Source of the DNA: Macrocybe gigantea
Taxonomy: Eukaryota; Basidiomycota; Agaricomycetes; Agaricales; Callistosporiaceae
Length of the DNA stretch: 47,851 bases
Direction: 5' to 3'
Assembly (NCBI GenBank): GCA_011319805.1
Contig: SJRY01000047.1
Coordinates: 1-47,851 of the forward strand
The notes beneath the pieces are model-generated. The model made no database searches. It saw nothing but the letters and a program-made list of their open reading frames with translations, and was not told where the DNA came from. Positions 21,749-32,410 of the stretch are shown here, piece after piece; position 1 is the first letter of the stretch; the number at the start of each line of letters is the position of its first letter. The position numbers and the translations under genes are program-made.

Positions 21749-24700
21749 TTAAAAGCCTGCTATTCGGGCGCTCCTCCGAGTCTTGATGTTGCCTCTGCGG
21801 CCCTTGGGCTCGCTTTCGATAGAAGAGGCTGCATTTCCGTCGTCTTCTTTCAGCAGACTCATCAACCTCTTCTTCTCGTCGGGGTCGTCGTACATCACCC
21901 GCATACTCTCGTCTGAGACGCTGTTCTCGGCCGTGCTGATCGTCTCTAACGACTCGACCGCAGCTGGCAAGTCTCCAAACACTGGAGCAGGGATGGGCAA
22001 TTCTTGAGACACCACATCGACTAATGATGGCTGTCTAGATTGTGGCTGGGCGCGATTGGTTGATGAGCCTCAGTAAAAAAAGGGGGGACGGGAAAATAGA
22101 CTTGCCCTTGTACGCTGCGGTCGCGCTCGCTTGCCTGGCCTATTGAGATTGCCCTCAGAATCTTCGGAAACAGAATTCCGTTTCCCCAGCAACGTTGCGA
22201 TGCTCTCCTGTAGCGCTTTTGCCGTCTCTTTCGAGACCTTCGTCGGAGAGGCCGACGACCCGCGATGGGCCCCCTGTTTCGATGGCAGCTTCATCGGCGA
22301 GGGCGACTTAGAGGACGGTATTCGAGCCTGCTTCCTCTCGCGCTCGATCTCCCTGCCAGAAGGCTCTTGCGCGGGGTTTACCGCCTGGCGAGTAGGCGTC
22401 AAGGGTGGCAATGACGCTCGATTCGACAGATTCGTTGACCTGAGCCTTGGTTTCGGACGTTGCGGCGTGCTGAATACGTCAACAGTCGCGTTACCAGCCA
22501 AGAGACCGTTCGGCCGGCCAAATCCACTTCCAGCGTCGACTTGCCGCTCCGGCGAAGTAGTTCGTCGTCGCTTTCGCGGGGTGACAGGAACGGGGCTTGG
22601 GTGCTTGGTTGGAGATCTGGGGGGTGAACAGGCTGCAATTGCTTCAGACGGGATTCGCTTGTAGAAACCTTTCCCATACGTACCCTTGACGTCGTCGACA
22701 GGATCTACTGGGGCAGGTACGCCGTCGTGAGACTCAACTCCATCGCGACTCTTGCCCTTGACATCGCCCATAACGGTCTCGTCAACTAAAGACGGCGTTG
22801 AGCTCTCCTGGGCTGGCTTTGGAACCAAGTATCCAGAAACAGGGGGTATCTGCCCGTTGAAGCCATATCGGAGAACCACTCGACCGTCACAACAGGGATG
22901 TCCCACTCGCATGCCTTGTCGAACTTGGCACCCATTCCCGAAGGACAGAGCAGATGTGTCGACCGACGTGAAAAACCAGGAGCAAGGTTGACACCTGCAG
23001 ATACGTTATTATTGGAGATTTTGATAGTCTGTGAAACTCATACCTATTGCGCGGAAAAGGCGCTTCAACCAGCACGCCTCAGATTGGTCGAAGCCAGATA
23101 TGCTCAGAGTGATTTTTTCAGCACCTTTGACAATATCAGTCAAAGCGTTTACTGGACAGCAAAATCATGGGTGGGAATGGCACATGCTCCTCTGGGGAAC
23201 AGAGACGGTCCTCAAAAATGCAGCGTTCCAACCAACACTCTGTTCGGTACCTCGCCTTCAGCGAGACTTCAGGTTCTTCTCTGAAGAATTTGCTGCCGCT
23301 AAATATCGATATGAGAACACGTAATGCAGAGGCGGAACGGTAGAGACACACCTGACCAGACGCACAATGATGAAATCCACATCTTCGCGCGCTCCGCCCG
23401 AGACCCAAATTCCACTGTTTTGCTCAATTGCATTACGAACACTGGGACTTTTGGCTTCTCCCAAAGCCAGAAACTTGAGCCCCGCAAACATCGTCGAAGT
23501 CACATTAACGCTGGTAGAGCTCTCGCCGTTCTTATCGGAGGATCCGCCCACTAATCCGCTTTTCTCCTTTGCAGCCAGCGCAGGGAGTGTTTGTGTGCGC
23601 TTGAACCGCGGTGGTTGCTGGAGAGAAGCTGGGGGAGCGAAGGAGTTCGACCGTCGGAAAGCCCTGATGATGCTGCCGTTCGCATCATCCGGTTCGGGTG
23701 GATTCTCGAAGTGTTCCGTGGGCTTCGCAGCGGGAGGGACTTTGGATGGACTCCGGAGCAGCTCATCTCCAGAGATTTCATACCCACGAGGTTTTAAGAG
23801 ACTCCCCATAGCTGAAGAGTGATCGCTGGCAATCGCTTGATAGCTGCCGCTTCTTCGTCCAAATCTTCATCCCGTCGGGACCAACGCTCTGAGGTGACTC
23901 TTCACGTCGTTCTTGACCATCTTCGGATGTGGTAGCAGAAGGAAGCTGAGATAGGGTGGTATCTGGAATAGGAAAACCGGTTACGATGACGAAGTGTCCA
24001 AAAGACTGGGACTCACTCTCGAGGAGAGTTTTTACGCTCAGGACGCGGGCGACGAACCTGATACCTCTCTTCATCGAACCTGCCTATATTTGATGGTTAA
24101 TACAGAGCTAAACCCATCCAAAGACATCTCTTACCGCCGAACTCCAAAGAATCCCAAAACCACTCCTCCCACACAAGATGAACATTTGCTTCGCCTCTGG
24201 TGTTGAACTTCTCCGCATACTTCATTTTGTCCGTCTCCTCATCCCCAGAGCAGAGGAGATGCGTCACTCGGACAGGTCGCTCGAGGTTTTTTACGTATAT
24301 GCCTTCGTGTTGTGTCAGGAGTTTGTTGATTTGCATCCTGCGCGACACGTCGTCTATTCCAGACAAACATAGCACGATACCAGAGAAAATGGGTAGTCGA
24401 TGAGTAGCAACACTCTACGGGGCACGAAGTGAGTGAGTGACGAGATGGAAGGATATATCGAGACATCACCTGTTCAAAGTCAACGTCATCTCCCCTCAAC
24501 CAGATACTGTAGCTCTCCGTTATCCAGGAAGACTTCAGTATGGGTATCTTTCTCTCCAGGGCGCACTATTGAGATGAAAGCGTCATTAAAGGCGAAAATG
24601 AACGCATTCAGAGCGGGTCCCCTGACCATGTACTTCGCGCCGCCATGGTCCGTTGCCACAAGGTGAGTGACGCGGTCGGTGAACGACTTGGACGTAGTTG

Positions 24701-25062
24701 CGCCGAGTTCGAGCGCCTGCTTAAACAGTGTTGGCTGGATGGTAGGCGTGGTAAGCACGTAGATGCCATGTCGATGCTGCATACATAGCGCACCTTGTCT
24801 GCAACACCCGTAGCGCATATCACGGCCCCCTTGAATGGTCTCGGACAGAGATCCACAATTGCTGTATCATCACTCCCTGGCTGTGTGTCCTCCGCCCAAC
24901 ACACGAAATTGTCGCTGCCGACCTTACTTCGGCGCAACGCGACGTCGTGGGCCGGGCGAAGCCTGACGTTGGGCACCTAATGAAATGACTGTTATTACGC
25001 TCGGCTAAACATCGGTATCATCATTCCTTCACCTTCGTAGATTTGTTGCCACGACGTCTCAT
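21749..25062 (-). CDS. Dpb11/Rad4(Cut5)/TopBP1-type BRCT protein (four apparent missing bases)
   Basis: Replication-initiation and checkpoint scaffold with four BRCT domains. Eleven exons: 25062-25033, 24976-24794, 24734-24627, 24565-24470, 24414-24135, 24083-24036, 23962-23352, 23298-23184, 23124-23044, 22994-22106 and 22045-21749. BRCT1: PFKGAVICATGV, FTDRVTHLVA and RKIPILKSSWITESYSIWL. BRCT2: LPIFSGIVLCLSGIDD, VRVTHLLCSG and HLVWEEWFWDSLEFGG then RRPRPE. BRCT3: TSTMFAGLKFLALGE and RYRTECWLERCIFEDRL. BRCT4: ITLSISGFDQSEACWLKRLF and IPVVTVEWFSDMA. The basic tail has RKRRR. The frame needs one base at CCC 23871-23873, CCCC 23804-23807, T6 23113-23118 and CCC 22853-22855. With these, 913 residues close exactly. 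The last intron (22105-22046) starts GCAAGT. Nuclear; phospho-peptide binding is expected. Confidence 0.88.
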
Positions 25063-25340
25063 TAGTTTTCTAGTCGGGTATCGTTGTCCGTCCTAGCTGG
25101 AAAGTACGAAGGAGAAAGTGTCCACATTGGCGCCTTTTCGCGACAACGCCGGCCCTAGATCAGCACGTGATCGACCACGCCAACTCTACTGAAAACGCGA
25201 CAGCGCCAGCAGACGACTTTGTTCAATCTTAGCGCTGAAACCGGCAACCAAATTATCATATAAAGCTCATATTTAAGTGCTACTTGGTGACGTTCACAAA
25301 GTCCTTTCCTACCGCTCAACGCTTGTCCCTCATCCATATA
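25063..25340. promoter_or_regulatory. Upstream region of the BRCT gene
   Basis: Leads leftward into the Dpb11-like gene and ends at the left end of an inverted-repeat element. No gene seen. Confidence 0.4.
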
Positions 25341-26065
25341 CAGTGTTCCCATGGTCCTTTATACAGCATTTACTCCGCACTGAATATCTTGAGATAGTCA
25401 AAAGCTATGAACATAAGGGTGGTATCATTTCGTAGATAAGCTATTTGCCTAGCTTTCCATGCCATGATCTAGGAGAAATATGGAAAAATAAATTCGTGGT
25501 CGACAATTTCTGACAGGGTTCCTAAAATGGCAAAAGACAGTCCTTTATACAGAAAAGCAGCACGTGCCATCTCTTCCCAGTGACATTGCGGACTGAGATG
25601 AGGATTGGAATGTCAAGTATAGCACTTAAAAATATCTATATTAACTTTTACACTGTCTTTACATTTTCTCATGGTATGGCAGGTGGACGACCAGGTGTTA
25701 CTTGTATACATCACGCTACATAGCCATTCTGGCATTCTTCATGGGATATAAGGAAAGAAAATGACAATCATAAGTCCCAATATGTTCCTCAAGTAGAATA
25801 CCCTCAATCCTTCCATAAAAATCATGCTGCAGTGATGCTTATTCGTGCGACATTGATGTAAAATTGCAAATATTTACAAAATTTACAAATAAACCTGTTC
25901 CACAGGAGAGAAAAAAAGAGATTATTCTCATGAGCAATACGCGAATAATAGAGCTGGTATAGGGCTTTAATTTGTGCATTTAAGGATTCCAAACCGTGGA
26001 GAAATGAGGGAGCTAGAGGCCGCTGTATAAAGGAGCATGGGTGTATAAAGGACCGTGGAACACTG
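25341..26065. mobile_element. Short TA-flanked inverted-repeat element 1
   Basis: The left end from 25341 reads CAGTGTTCCCATGGTCCTTT and the right end, reverse complemented from 26065, reads CAGTGTTCCACGGTCCTTTA: about 24 of 26 match with one gap. Both ends are bordered by TA (25339-25340 and 26066-26067), the target duplication of Tc1/mariner/pogo-type transposons. Copies of CCTTTATAC recur inside both ends and near 25541. No transposase frame is seen, so it is non-autonomous (MITE-like), about 725 bp and AT-rich. Confidence 0.78.
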
Positions 26066-27117
26066 TAGGTGCGAGTGCCACTGGCCACATTGCAGTCAGC
26101 GTCACTCGTAAGTTTGTGGATCGTTCATAAAGTCTGCGGGGACGCAACAGATTATGGCGCGATACAGCGGTTCGTGCCCTGGTGAGTTGGTTCGAAGCTT
26201 GGTAGACTGCGCGCCGGAGGAAATATCTACCGGTAAGCTCACAGTGCTTGTGGAAGCATGCGCACATATCAGACTTTCTGATGATAAAGAGAACGAATTG
26301 GATAATGGTCAACCTAAACCATGCTCATCTCGGGTTGCCGCATATTCAAGTTTGCACGTCCACCTGGAAACGAAGTTCCGGACGTTCCATCGACCGACGG
26401 CTTCGGTCGCTATCGCTCTATTTCCGAGGTCTTTTTTGAACTGAGGGTTAGGTTAGTATCGTAGGTACTTACCTAATAACCTTGACGAGCCCAGTTACTG
26501 AGCGAACCTGTACATGTGACGAACTGTCATTGCCAACGAGTCAGGTATTTATTTAAGTTTTCCTCGCTCATTTCATAGACATCCTGCATGGCGTACAGAT
26601 CTAGCTTGTAGCGCGCGCCTCCAAAGAGAAAGACGAGGCGAAAGGCAAACGCAGGCTGTACAAACATTAATATTCACCGGCTAGTTACGGAGAAGTCAAA
26701 AATAGCACTACGATCATGATCGCCATGTTACTTCCGCCAACAAATCTTTCATCTCCGCTCCATATGCTTTCCACGCAAGCTCACATATAGTCGCATCCTA
26801 CAAGTCGGCAACCGTAAAGTATTCAGTTGCAAAGTTGCTATGGCCTTTACATCTTGACCCTCGGCTTTGGAATACGGTCCTTTGCGCACGATCCAGAGTA
26901 AAAATAGCCTATTTTCCTAATTCGTGAAGACCATGTGAAAGGAGACTCGGTCGAATCGCCCATACGGCGGGAGAAATGTCAAAATATGGCATTTTCCTGA
27001 TGCTGGATAATCAGGCAACGTTCGGTTCCTTCTCCAATATAATGTGGACATAGCCGCCAGGTCTGATTGCTGGCCAACACCCCCGCTCCACCTTCTCACA
27101 AACTATCCGTCCACCAC
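26066..27117. other. Intergenic; possible minus-strand exon remnants
   Basis: No complete gene found. On the minus strand around 26560-26810 two open stretches look protein-like (ICELAWKAYGAEMKDLLAE; FGGARYKLDLYAMQDVYEMS) but I cannot join them to a start or stop. The kinase promoter should lie at the right end. Confidence 0.3.
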
Positions 27118-29145
27118 ATGGAAGGACACGACGTGGCTGGCGAACGTGGTCTGAAGACCGCCCTGGATGGTGTGCAGGAGCTTGAGGCGCAGTGTATCGA
27201 TGTGTACCTGCACCACGAACGGTGCATTTTTTGGTTCGCCACTGCAGAGACTTGCTCCAGCTCGTCCAACGGTGGTCTACGTGCAGTCGCAAAGGCGAAA
27301 GGATCAGCCAGGTCTTGTGGTATGCCAATATTCCCATTACTCCGCGTTCTCTTTATGACTTCCTTCAACAGGACGTGTAATACTGTCCGAGAATGTGTAC
27401 AGACGTTGCGGAGGAAATCGCTGGCGTGGGCATTACTGAGGTACCAGACGGTTGAAAACGTGTTGAGCAGAGCGGAAGAGTCATTGAAAGATGCGTCTGG
27501 GGCGTTGAAGGTACGTTCGCCACATTTAGACAATCATAGTGCTGAACTGTTTCCATGTCATCGCAGCTAGATGTCATCGCACTGCAACACGACCTCAAGA
27601 GAATACAGGAACAAGAGTCCCGCGCACTAAATCTCCGTCTTGAATCCCTGATCCAGGACGAGAAGACTCTAGAAAACGCGCTACAGTCGAACGAGTACCC
27701 GCTCAAGGAGCTGACGACTGCTGTTACAAAGGTGACTCGAATCCAACGCTGAACCGCATCTTTTGGCTGCTGATACTTCGTTTCAATTCTCCAGCACGTC
27801 CGATCCTTCGATCCACGGACGAACACCGGCTGTTCAGAGTCCGCGTGCATCGAGCGTTTCTTACGTACCGCTGCCGGCGTTCTTCAGCAAAGCTCGGCCC
27901 GAACTGCAGACTTTCATATACCGAACTGGTCACTTACGCGTTTCGACGTCGACATGAACAGTGCCGATGGCTCGTCGCTCTTGGGCCGTGGTGCGTTTGG
28001 GCACATCTTCAGAGGCAGTCTGAACGGAGAGGTGAACCTCAAACTTTGTCGCAGTCTTCATTTCTGTCATCTGAGATAAATTAGGTTGTAGCGATCAAGG
28101 AGTTGTCTGATGCGAAAAAGACTGAGGTGCTTATCTCTGGATACCTACCATGATCTATAATGTACTGATCCGTTTGTCCGTTTATAGTCTTTCAGACACG
28201 AGGTCAACGTATGGTATGCTCACAAGGACCTGTTATCAGGCTTTCCACCCACGATTATGAATTGCATGTAGGTCGAGACTAACTCACCCTAATGTCCTGC
28301 CTTTCATTGGTGCATCACTGGAAGCCGCAACGGTAAGTAGACTCCGTGTCATCGAGGCTGCTCGTTCGCTGAACACATTGTGATAGCCCTTCATCGTCAG
28401 CAAGTATTGTCATCACGGTAATGCTCTAACTTTTCTTCGCAGTCAGCCTCATGCAGACAAGCTTGCCATGGTAACTTTTCCCTTCACATTCTCAATCACA
28501 TATTAACCAATAACACAGATTCACGATATCTCCCTCGGAATGGCCTATCTGCACCAGCATTTCGTCATACATGCAGACCTGAAAGCAGTTGAGCTTGATC
28601 TTCTACCATCACCCCAAACACGCTTGAATAATCTTCATCCACGCTGCCCAGTCCAACATCCTCATTGGCGATGAAAGCCAGGCCTTGATCGGCGACTTCG
28701 GCCTCGCGCATGTCCAGGACCAAGTGTCGTCCTCCATCAACGTCACGCGGATATCCACGGACCGAATCGGAGGCACACTGCGCTGGATGGCACCCGAGGT
28801 CCTGGATGGTAAAGGGCTCAGCCGCAGCGCGGATGTGTACGGCTTCGCGCTGACCGCATGGGAGATCTATGCCGGAGGCGCGGTGCCGTACGCAGATGTC
28901 GAGGAGGAGAGCTTGGTGTGCGAGCGTGTGGTGCGGGGTGAGCGGCCTGCGCGTCCGGACGGAATGGAGGAAGAGGTGTGGAACCTGGTCCAGGGAGCAT
29001 GGAGCGCTCACCCGCGCGATAGGCCTGATTTCGGCAGGATTGAAGTCTTGTTGCACGGCTTGAAAGGTATCTTGCCGTCCATTTTGTTTCTATGTTTAAT
29101 GCTAAATTGACCGTAGATGGTGCTAATGGGAGAACGAATCACTGA
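27118..29145 (+). CDS. Protein kinase (TKL-like) with helical N-domain; one apparent missing base
   Basis: Predicted 474 residues from twelve exons: 27118-27319, 27372-27510, 27567-27731, 27795-27864, 27910-28031, 28085-28126, 28188-28213, 28272-28332, 28387-28470, 28519-28587, 28652-29066 and 29117-29145. The N-terminal ~200 residues are helical (CRDLLQLVQRW, LDVIALQHDLKRIQEQES), reminiscent of the four-helix domain before many basidiomycete MLKL-like kinases; this likeness is an inference. The kinase domain shows GRGAFGHIFRG, VVAIK (Lys), HPNVLPFIGAS, HADLKASNIL, IGDFGLAHV, GTLRWMAPEVL and SADVYGFALTAWEIYAG. The catalytic loop is HAD, so the HRD arginine is lost, but the Asp, Asn and DFG remain. 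One base is needed at T6 27227-27232. The junctions at 27865 and 28588 are the least certain. The next gene starts 104 bp on. Confidence 0.83.
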
Positions 29146-29248
29146 GCATCACACACTCTCCCCCGTGTAACGCTCAATCCGAAACCCCGCAGACCGTCTT
29201 GTTGAAAGATATACAAGTCTTTGATGTATTGCCCGTAGCCCCACAGAC

Positions 29249-30903
29249 ATGGGTTCTTCGACGACAATGGGCACCCGTCGGCACAAAGAATGCGAGACGA
29301 GCGGAAAGTCCCTGAAACGCAGCCCGACGTCTATCGGGTCTGCTGTGGGAAAGAGAATCCTATCGTTCTGCAAGTCTCAAAAGCCTGAACACCAGAGTCT
29401 GACGAAATCAAAAGGTAATGCGTTACTTCCTATTTGGCAAGGTGCATCTTCATTCACAGCGAACAGGCCATGATGCCATGAAAATTTTCAAGGACCAGGC
29501 CTTCTTCGGCCAAGCGCAACGGCTGCCGTCTGTCGTACCCATATTTGCAAGCAGGTTGGAACCGCCCTCGACTGAACTCGTACTGGCATTTCTGTACAAC
29601 TTGTCGCTAACTAGTACGACGTCCTCCGTCTTGCGTCTAATGAAACTAACCCATCTGATTAGGCAGTGGCGTACCCGAAATTCTCTCTGTACCAGACCTA
29701 TTACTACATCTCCCCTCCAGACTTTCGGCTCCTGACGCACCTGCCAATGAGCTGTATCTGTGCACAGGTATCTTGGCGAATCTTGCTTGCAACGGTATTA
29801 GTTTCCTTTTTCCTCACGTATAGTAATTAATTTACCATGTGCTCCAGTAAACGCAAAGAATCTGCTCCTGTCTCACTCCAACTTGGTTCCGACACTCGCT
29901 GAGCTGCTGAGACCAGCAATTGTCTCCACCATCCAGGAAAACGCGACACGATGCCTATACAACCTGTCCACGAGCGGTACCACCTCCATTTCCTGTCAAT
30001 GCCTTCGCGACCGCTGAAGAACTCACCCTGAACAGACGAGAGCCATGCAGCAATTGCAAAACACAGGGGGACCTTGGCTGCATTCGCGACGATCATTTCT
30101 GACGAGACTTCTACGAGTAATCTGAAGAATGTTCTTGGTTGCTTGATTAATTTATCTTATAAGGTCTGCCCATCGCCTGGCGTTGCTATCACACAATACG
30201 CTGATTTTTACCCACAGCGCCAGGACGGCGGGCCATCTTGGCTACACCTCAAATTATCAGCAGCCTTTCCCGACTCCTCTCATCACAAACAGAGAGTTCT
30301 GTCAAGGAACAGGCGCTGCTTGTCCTCGGAAACTTAGCTATTGATGGTTGGTATTTAAAATACGTCACTCTTCTAGAATTCTGATTCTTTGCCAGAGGGA
30401 AGTGCGAAGGCCATCGCCATGCACAAAGAGTTGGTCCCAAGTCTTGCATCATGTCTTCGCAGTTCTCCCCTCGAGGCACAGACATTGCGTTGTCTCAGAA
30501 ATCTCTCAATTTGTAGTAAGCTCAATGTGCGGCCTCAAATTCTTTTGATAGCTGACCAGAAACGTGGCCCTTTTAGGAGCCACTCACGAAGAGATGCTGA
30601 GAGAGGTTGACATCGCGTCGTCGCTTATGGTGATCTTGTCTCACCACGTATCATCCAATCGTCACAAATACGCGCTTCATTTGCTGCACCGGCTCCTCTC
30701 CTCGGGTGAATTTTTTGCTCCGTAAACCTCAAAACTAACTGAACGATAACACCGGCAATGTAGGAACTCCTAAACAGTGGACTGCAGCAGATGGGAGGAG
30801 AATGAGCGACGATCTGCAATGGTTCGCAGAGCACGGTTCCTCTGAAGAGCGAAACCGCGCTTCAAGCTGTCGAGAATACGTTCTGAAGCAAGGAATATCT
30901 TGA
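29249..30903 (+). CDS. Armadillo-repeat protein (one apparent missing base)
   Basis: Predicted 406 residues from nine exons: 29249-29414, 29467-29613, 29663-29794, 29848-29976, 30036-30163, 30218-30346, 30396-30515, 30577-30705 and 30764-30903. Repeated ARM-type helices: LVLAFLYNLSL, LCTGILANLACN, ENATRCLYNLS, LKNVLGCLINLSYK, KEQALLVLGNLAID and EAQTLRCLRNLSI. Such solenoids bind proteins (importin-alpha, Vac8). The frame needs one base at GGG 30230-30232, giving GGAILATPQIISSL and a length divisible by three. It sits 104 bp downstream of the kinase on the same strand; a fused kinase-ARM gene is possible but I found no splice path. The first 55 residues are basic and Ser/Lys-rich. Confidence 0.8.
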
Positions 30904-31308
30904 TTTGGCCATGGCATGTTCTTCATTTTTTTTTTTCGTTTGTTCGTCGGATCTACAGTAGTGACAATGACATTAATACAAGCATGTTAATGACTAGGCT
31001 GAAACGGTCAAGTGAAAACTGATTATCATCTCAAAAAGCTCGACGATTAAGATGCAATATCTAGCTGCTCGTTTCTCTTAAGACGTTAGCATTTCGGAAC
31101 CATAAATCGTTCTTCTCGACTTCTCCGATAGGAGTCCACTTACCCCTAAAGCAACTCCTCACTTTCCAAGGCTGATCTGACCGGTGACGCCACTGAATCC
31201 GCGGTGAAGGGCAAGGGGTTGGATGCTGATTCTCAAGAACAAGAGCTGACTGGCATAGGTCCTGGGTACCGATGAAATGCCTTTCCCTGCCCCGTATTGA
31301 TGCTGATA
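30904..31308. other. Intergenic before element 2
   Basis: 3' region of the ARM gene with a T tract near 30928-30937. No gene recognised. Confidence 0.4.
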
Positions 31309-32069
31309 CAGTCGACTCTCTCCTAACCCATATCCCTCAAAACCCATAACCCCTTATAACCCATAGGATTTTCCATTTCCCGGGTTGGTTAGAGCCAAAA
31401 TCGAGGTCATAACCCATAAACCTCCCATAACCCATAACCCATAGCCATTTTGGAGAAAAACCCATACATTTTACGAGAAAATCTGAGATTGATGTATTAT
31501 ATAATCGTCACTTTCTATGCAAAACTTGCCAAAGAAAGGCAACTTCATCATGACAAACCCTCTTGGTTCACTGAAAAAAGGCTTACAGGCCCAAGAAAGC
31601 AAATCCAGCCCCGAAAAGGATGGCAAAGGAGAGGCTTACGGAGGGTGATGAGGAATGCAGTAGATGGTGAGGGCAACCTCATTTGGAAAGAAGGGCGAGG
31701 ATGATAAGAAGGATTCGGATGAGAATGACTTCCCGTGGAAATCCATCCCTCACAGATGGAAGCACTTCACGCTGCAACAACTTGGCAGAAATATGTTCAA
31801 GATATCAAGGACCCTTTTTCTCACAAGCTGGAGGTAATTTTGGCATCTTTCGGTCATCAGACATGTCTAGCCAGGACCAGTCCATGAAATCGGCACTTTC
31901 CACAGACTATTTAGACTCATAATGCATTGAATAGTTGCTAATAACCCATATTTTCGCTAATTAGACAATACTATATCATCTTATAACATCTTCCCTCAAA
32001 CCCATAACCCCTTAAAACCCATAGCCCGAGGCCTTTCCCGATCGCTATGGGTTAGGAGGGAGTCGACTG
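31309..32069. mobile_element. TA-flanked pogo/mariner-like element 2 (non-autonomous)
   Basis: The left end (31309) CAGTCGACTCTCTCCTAACC and right end (reverse complement from 32069) CAGTCGACTCCCTCCTAACC differ at one base, and identity runs about 24 bp. TA flanks both sides (31307-31308, 32070-32071). Many AACCCATA motifs fill both subterminal parts; about 31332-31370 and 31993-32030 are direct repeats of each other. CAGTCGAC-type ends are familiar from fungal pogo-like elements. Inside, no intact transposase is seen, only an 84-codon Lys/Arg-rich frame at 31450-31704. Length 761 bp. Confidence 0.85.
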
Positions 32070-32410
32070 TACATGGTACATGCATTTCACTCTCCTCAGT
32101 CCCGCGGTCGTCAAGATCCAAAGAGTAATTTTGGGAAGGTCTGCACGGTGCTTGATGAGAAATTAAAGTGTTCCATCCTAGACGAAATGCAGTCCGGCGA
32201 TGGGTTTCTGGCGATGTTCTACAAATGTCATCGTTCGAGCCGACAGGTCATCCATAATGTCCAAGGGAGAGCACCGCGATAGTACTGTCGATCAGCCACG
32301 CTCTTCTCTTCTCACTTCTGACCGCCTCGGACATCGAGGTAGTATATGCCTTCACATATTTTGTTCATCATTCCGATGAATTTCAACGGCACCCTTTGTT
32401 CCGAGGTCCT
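32070..32410. other. Intergenic after element 2
   Basis: Short frame at 32073-32282 is not family-like. No feature seen; this is the 3' side of the leftward gene at 32411. Confidence 0.4.

Noticed and set aside
24036..24083. Alternative acceptor GGCAG making SMKRGIRFVARVL in the Dpb11-like gene
   Set aside because: The ATATAG acceptor gives FDEERYQVRRPRPE, a typical end of the second BRCT domain, and a GTAAAA donor then joins the linker in phase.
27011..27337. Minus-strand methyltransferase-like peptide (PGGYVHIILEKE)
   Set aside because: It overlaps the kinase first exons on the other strand, has no start or supporting exons, and is most likely a shadow.
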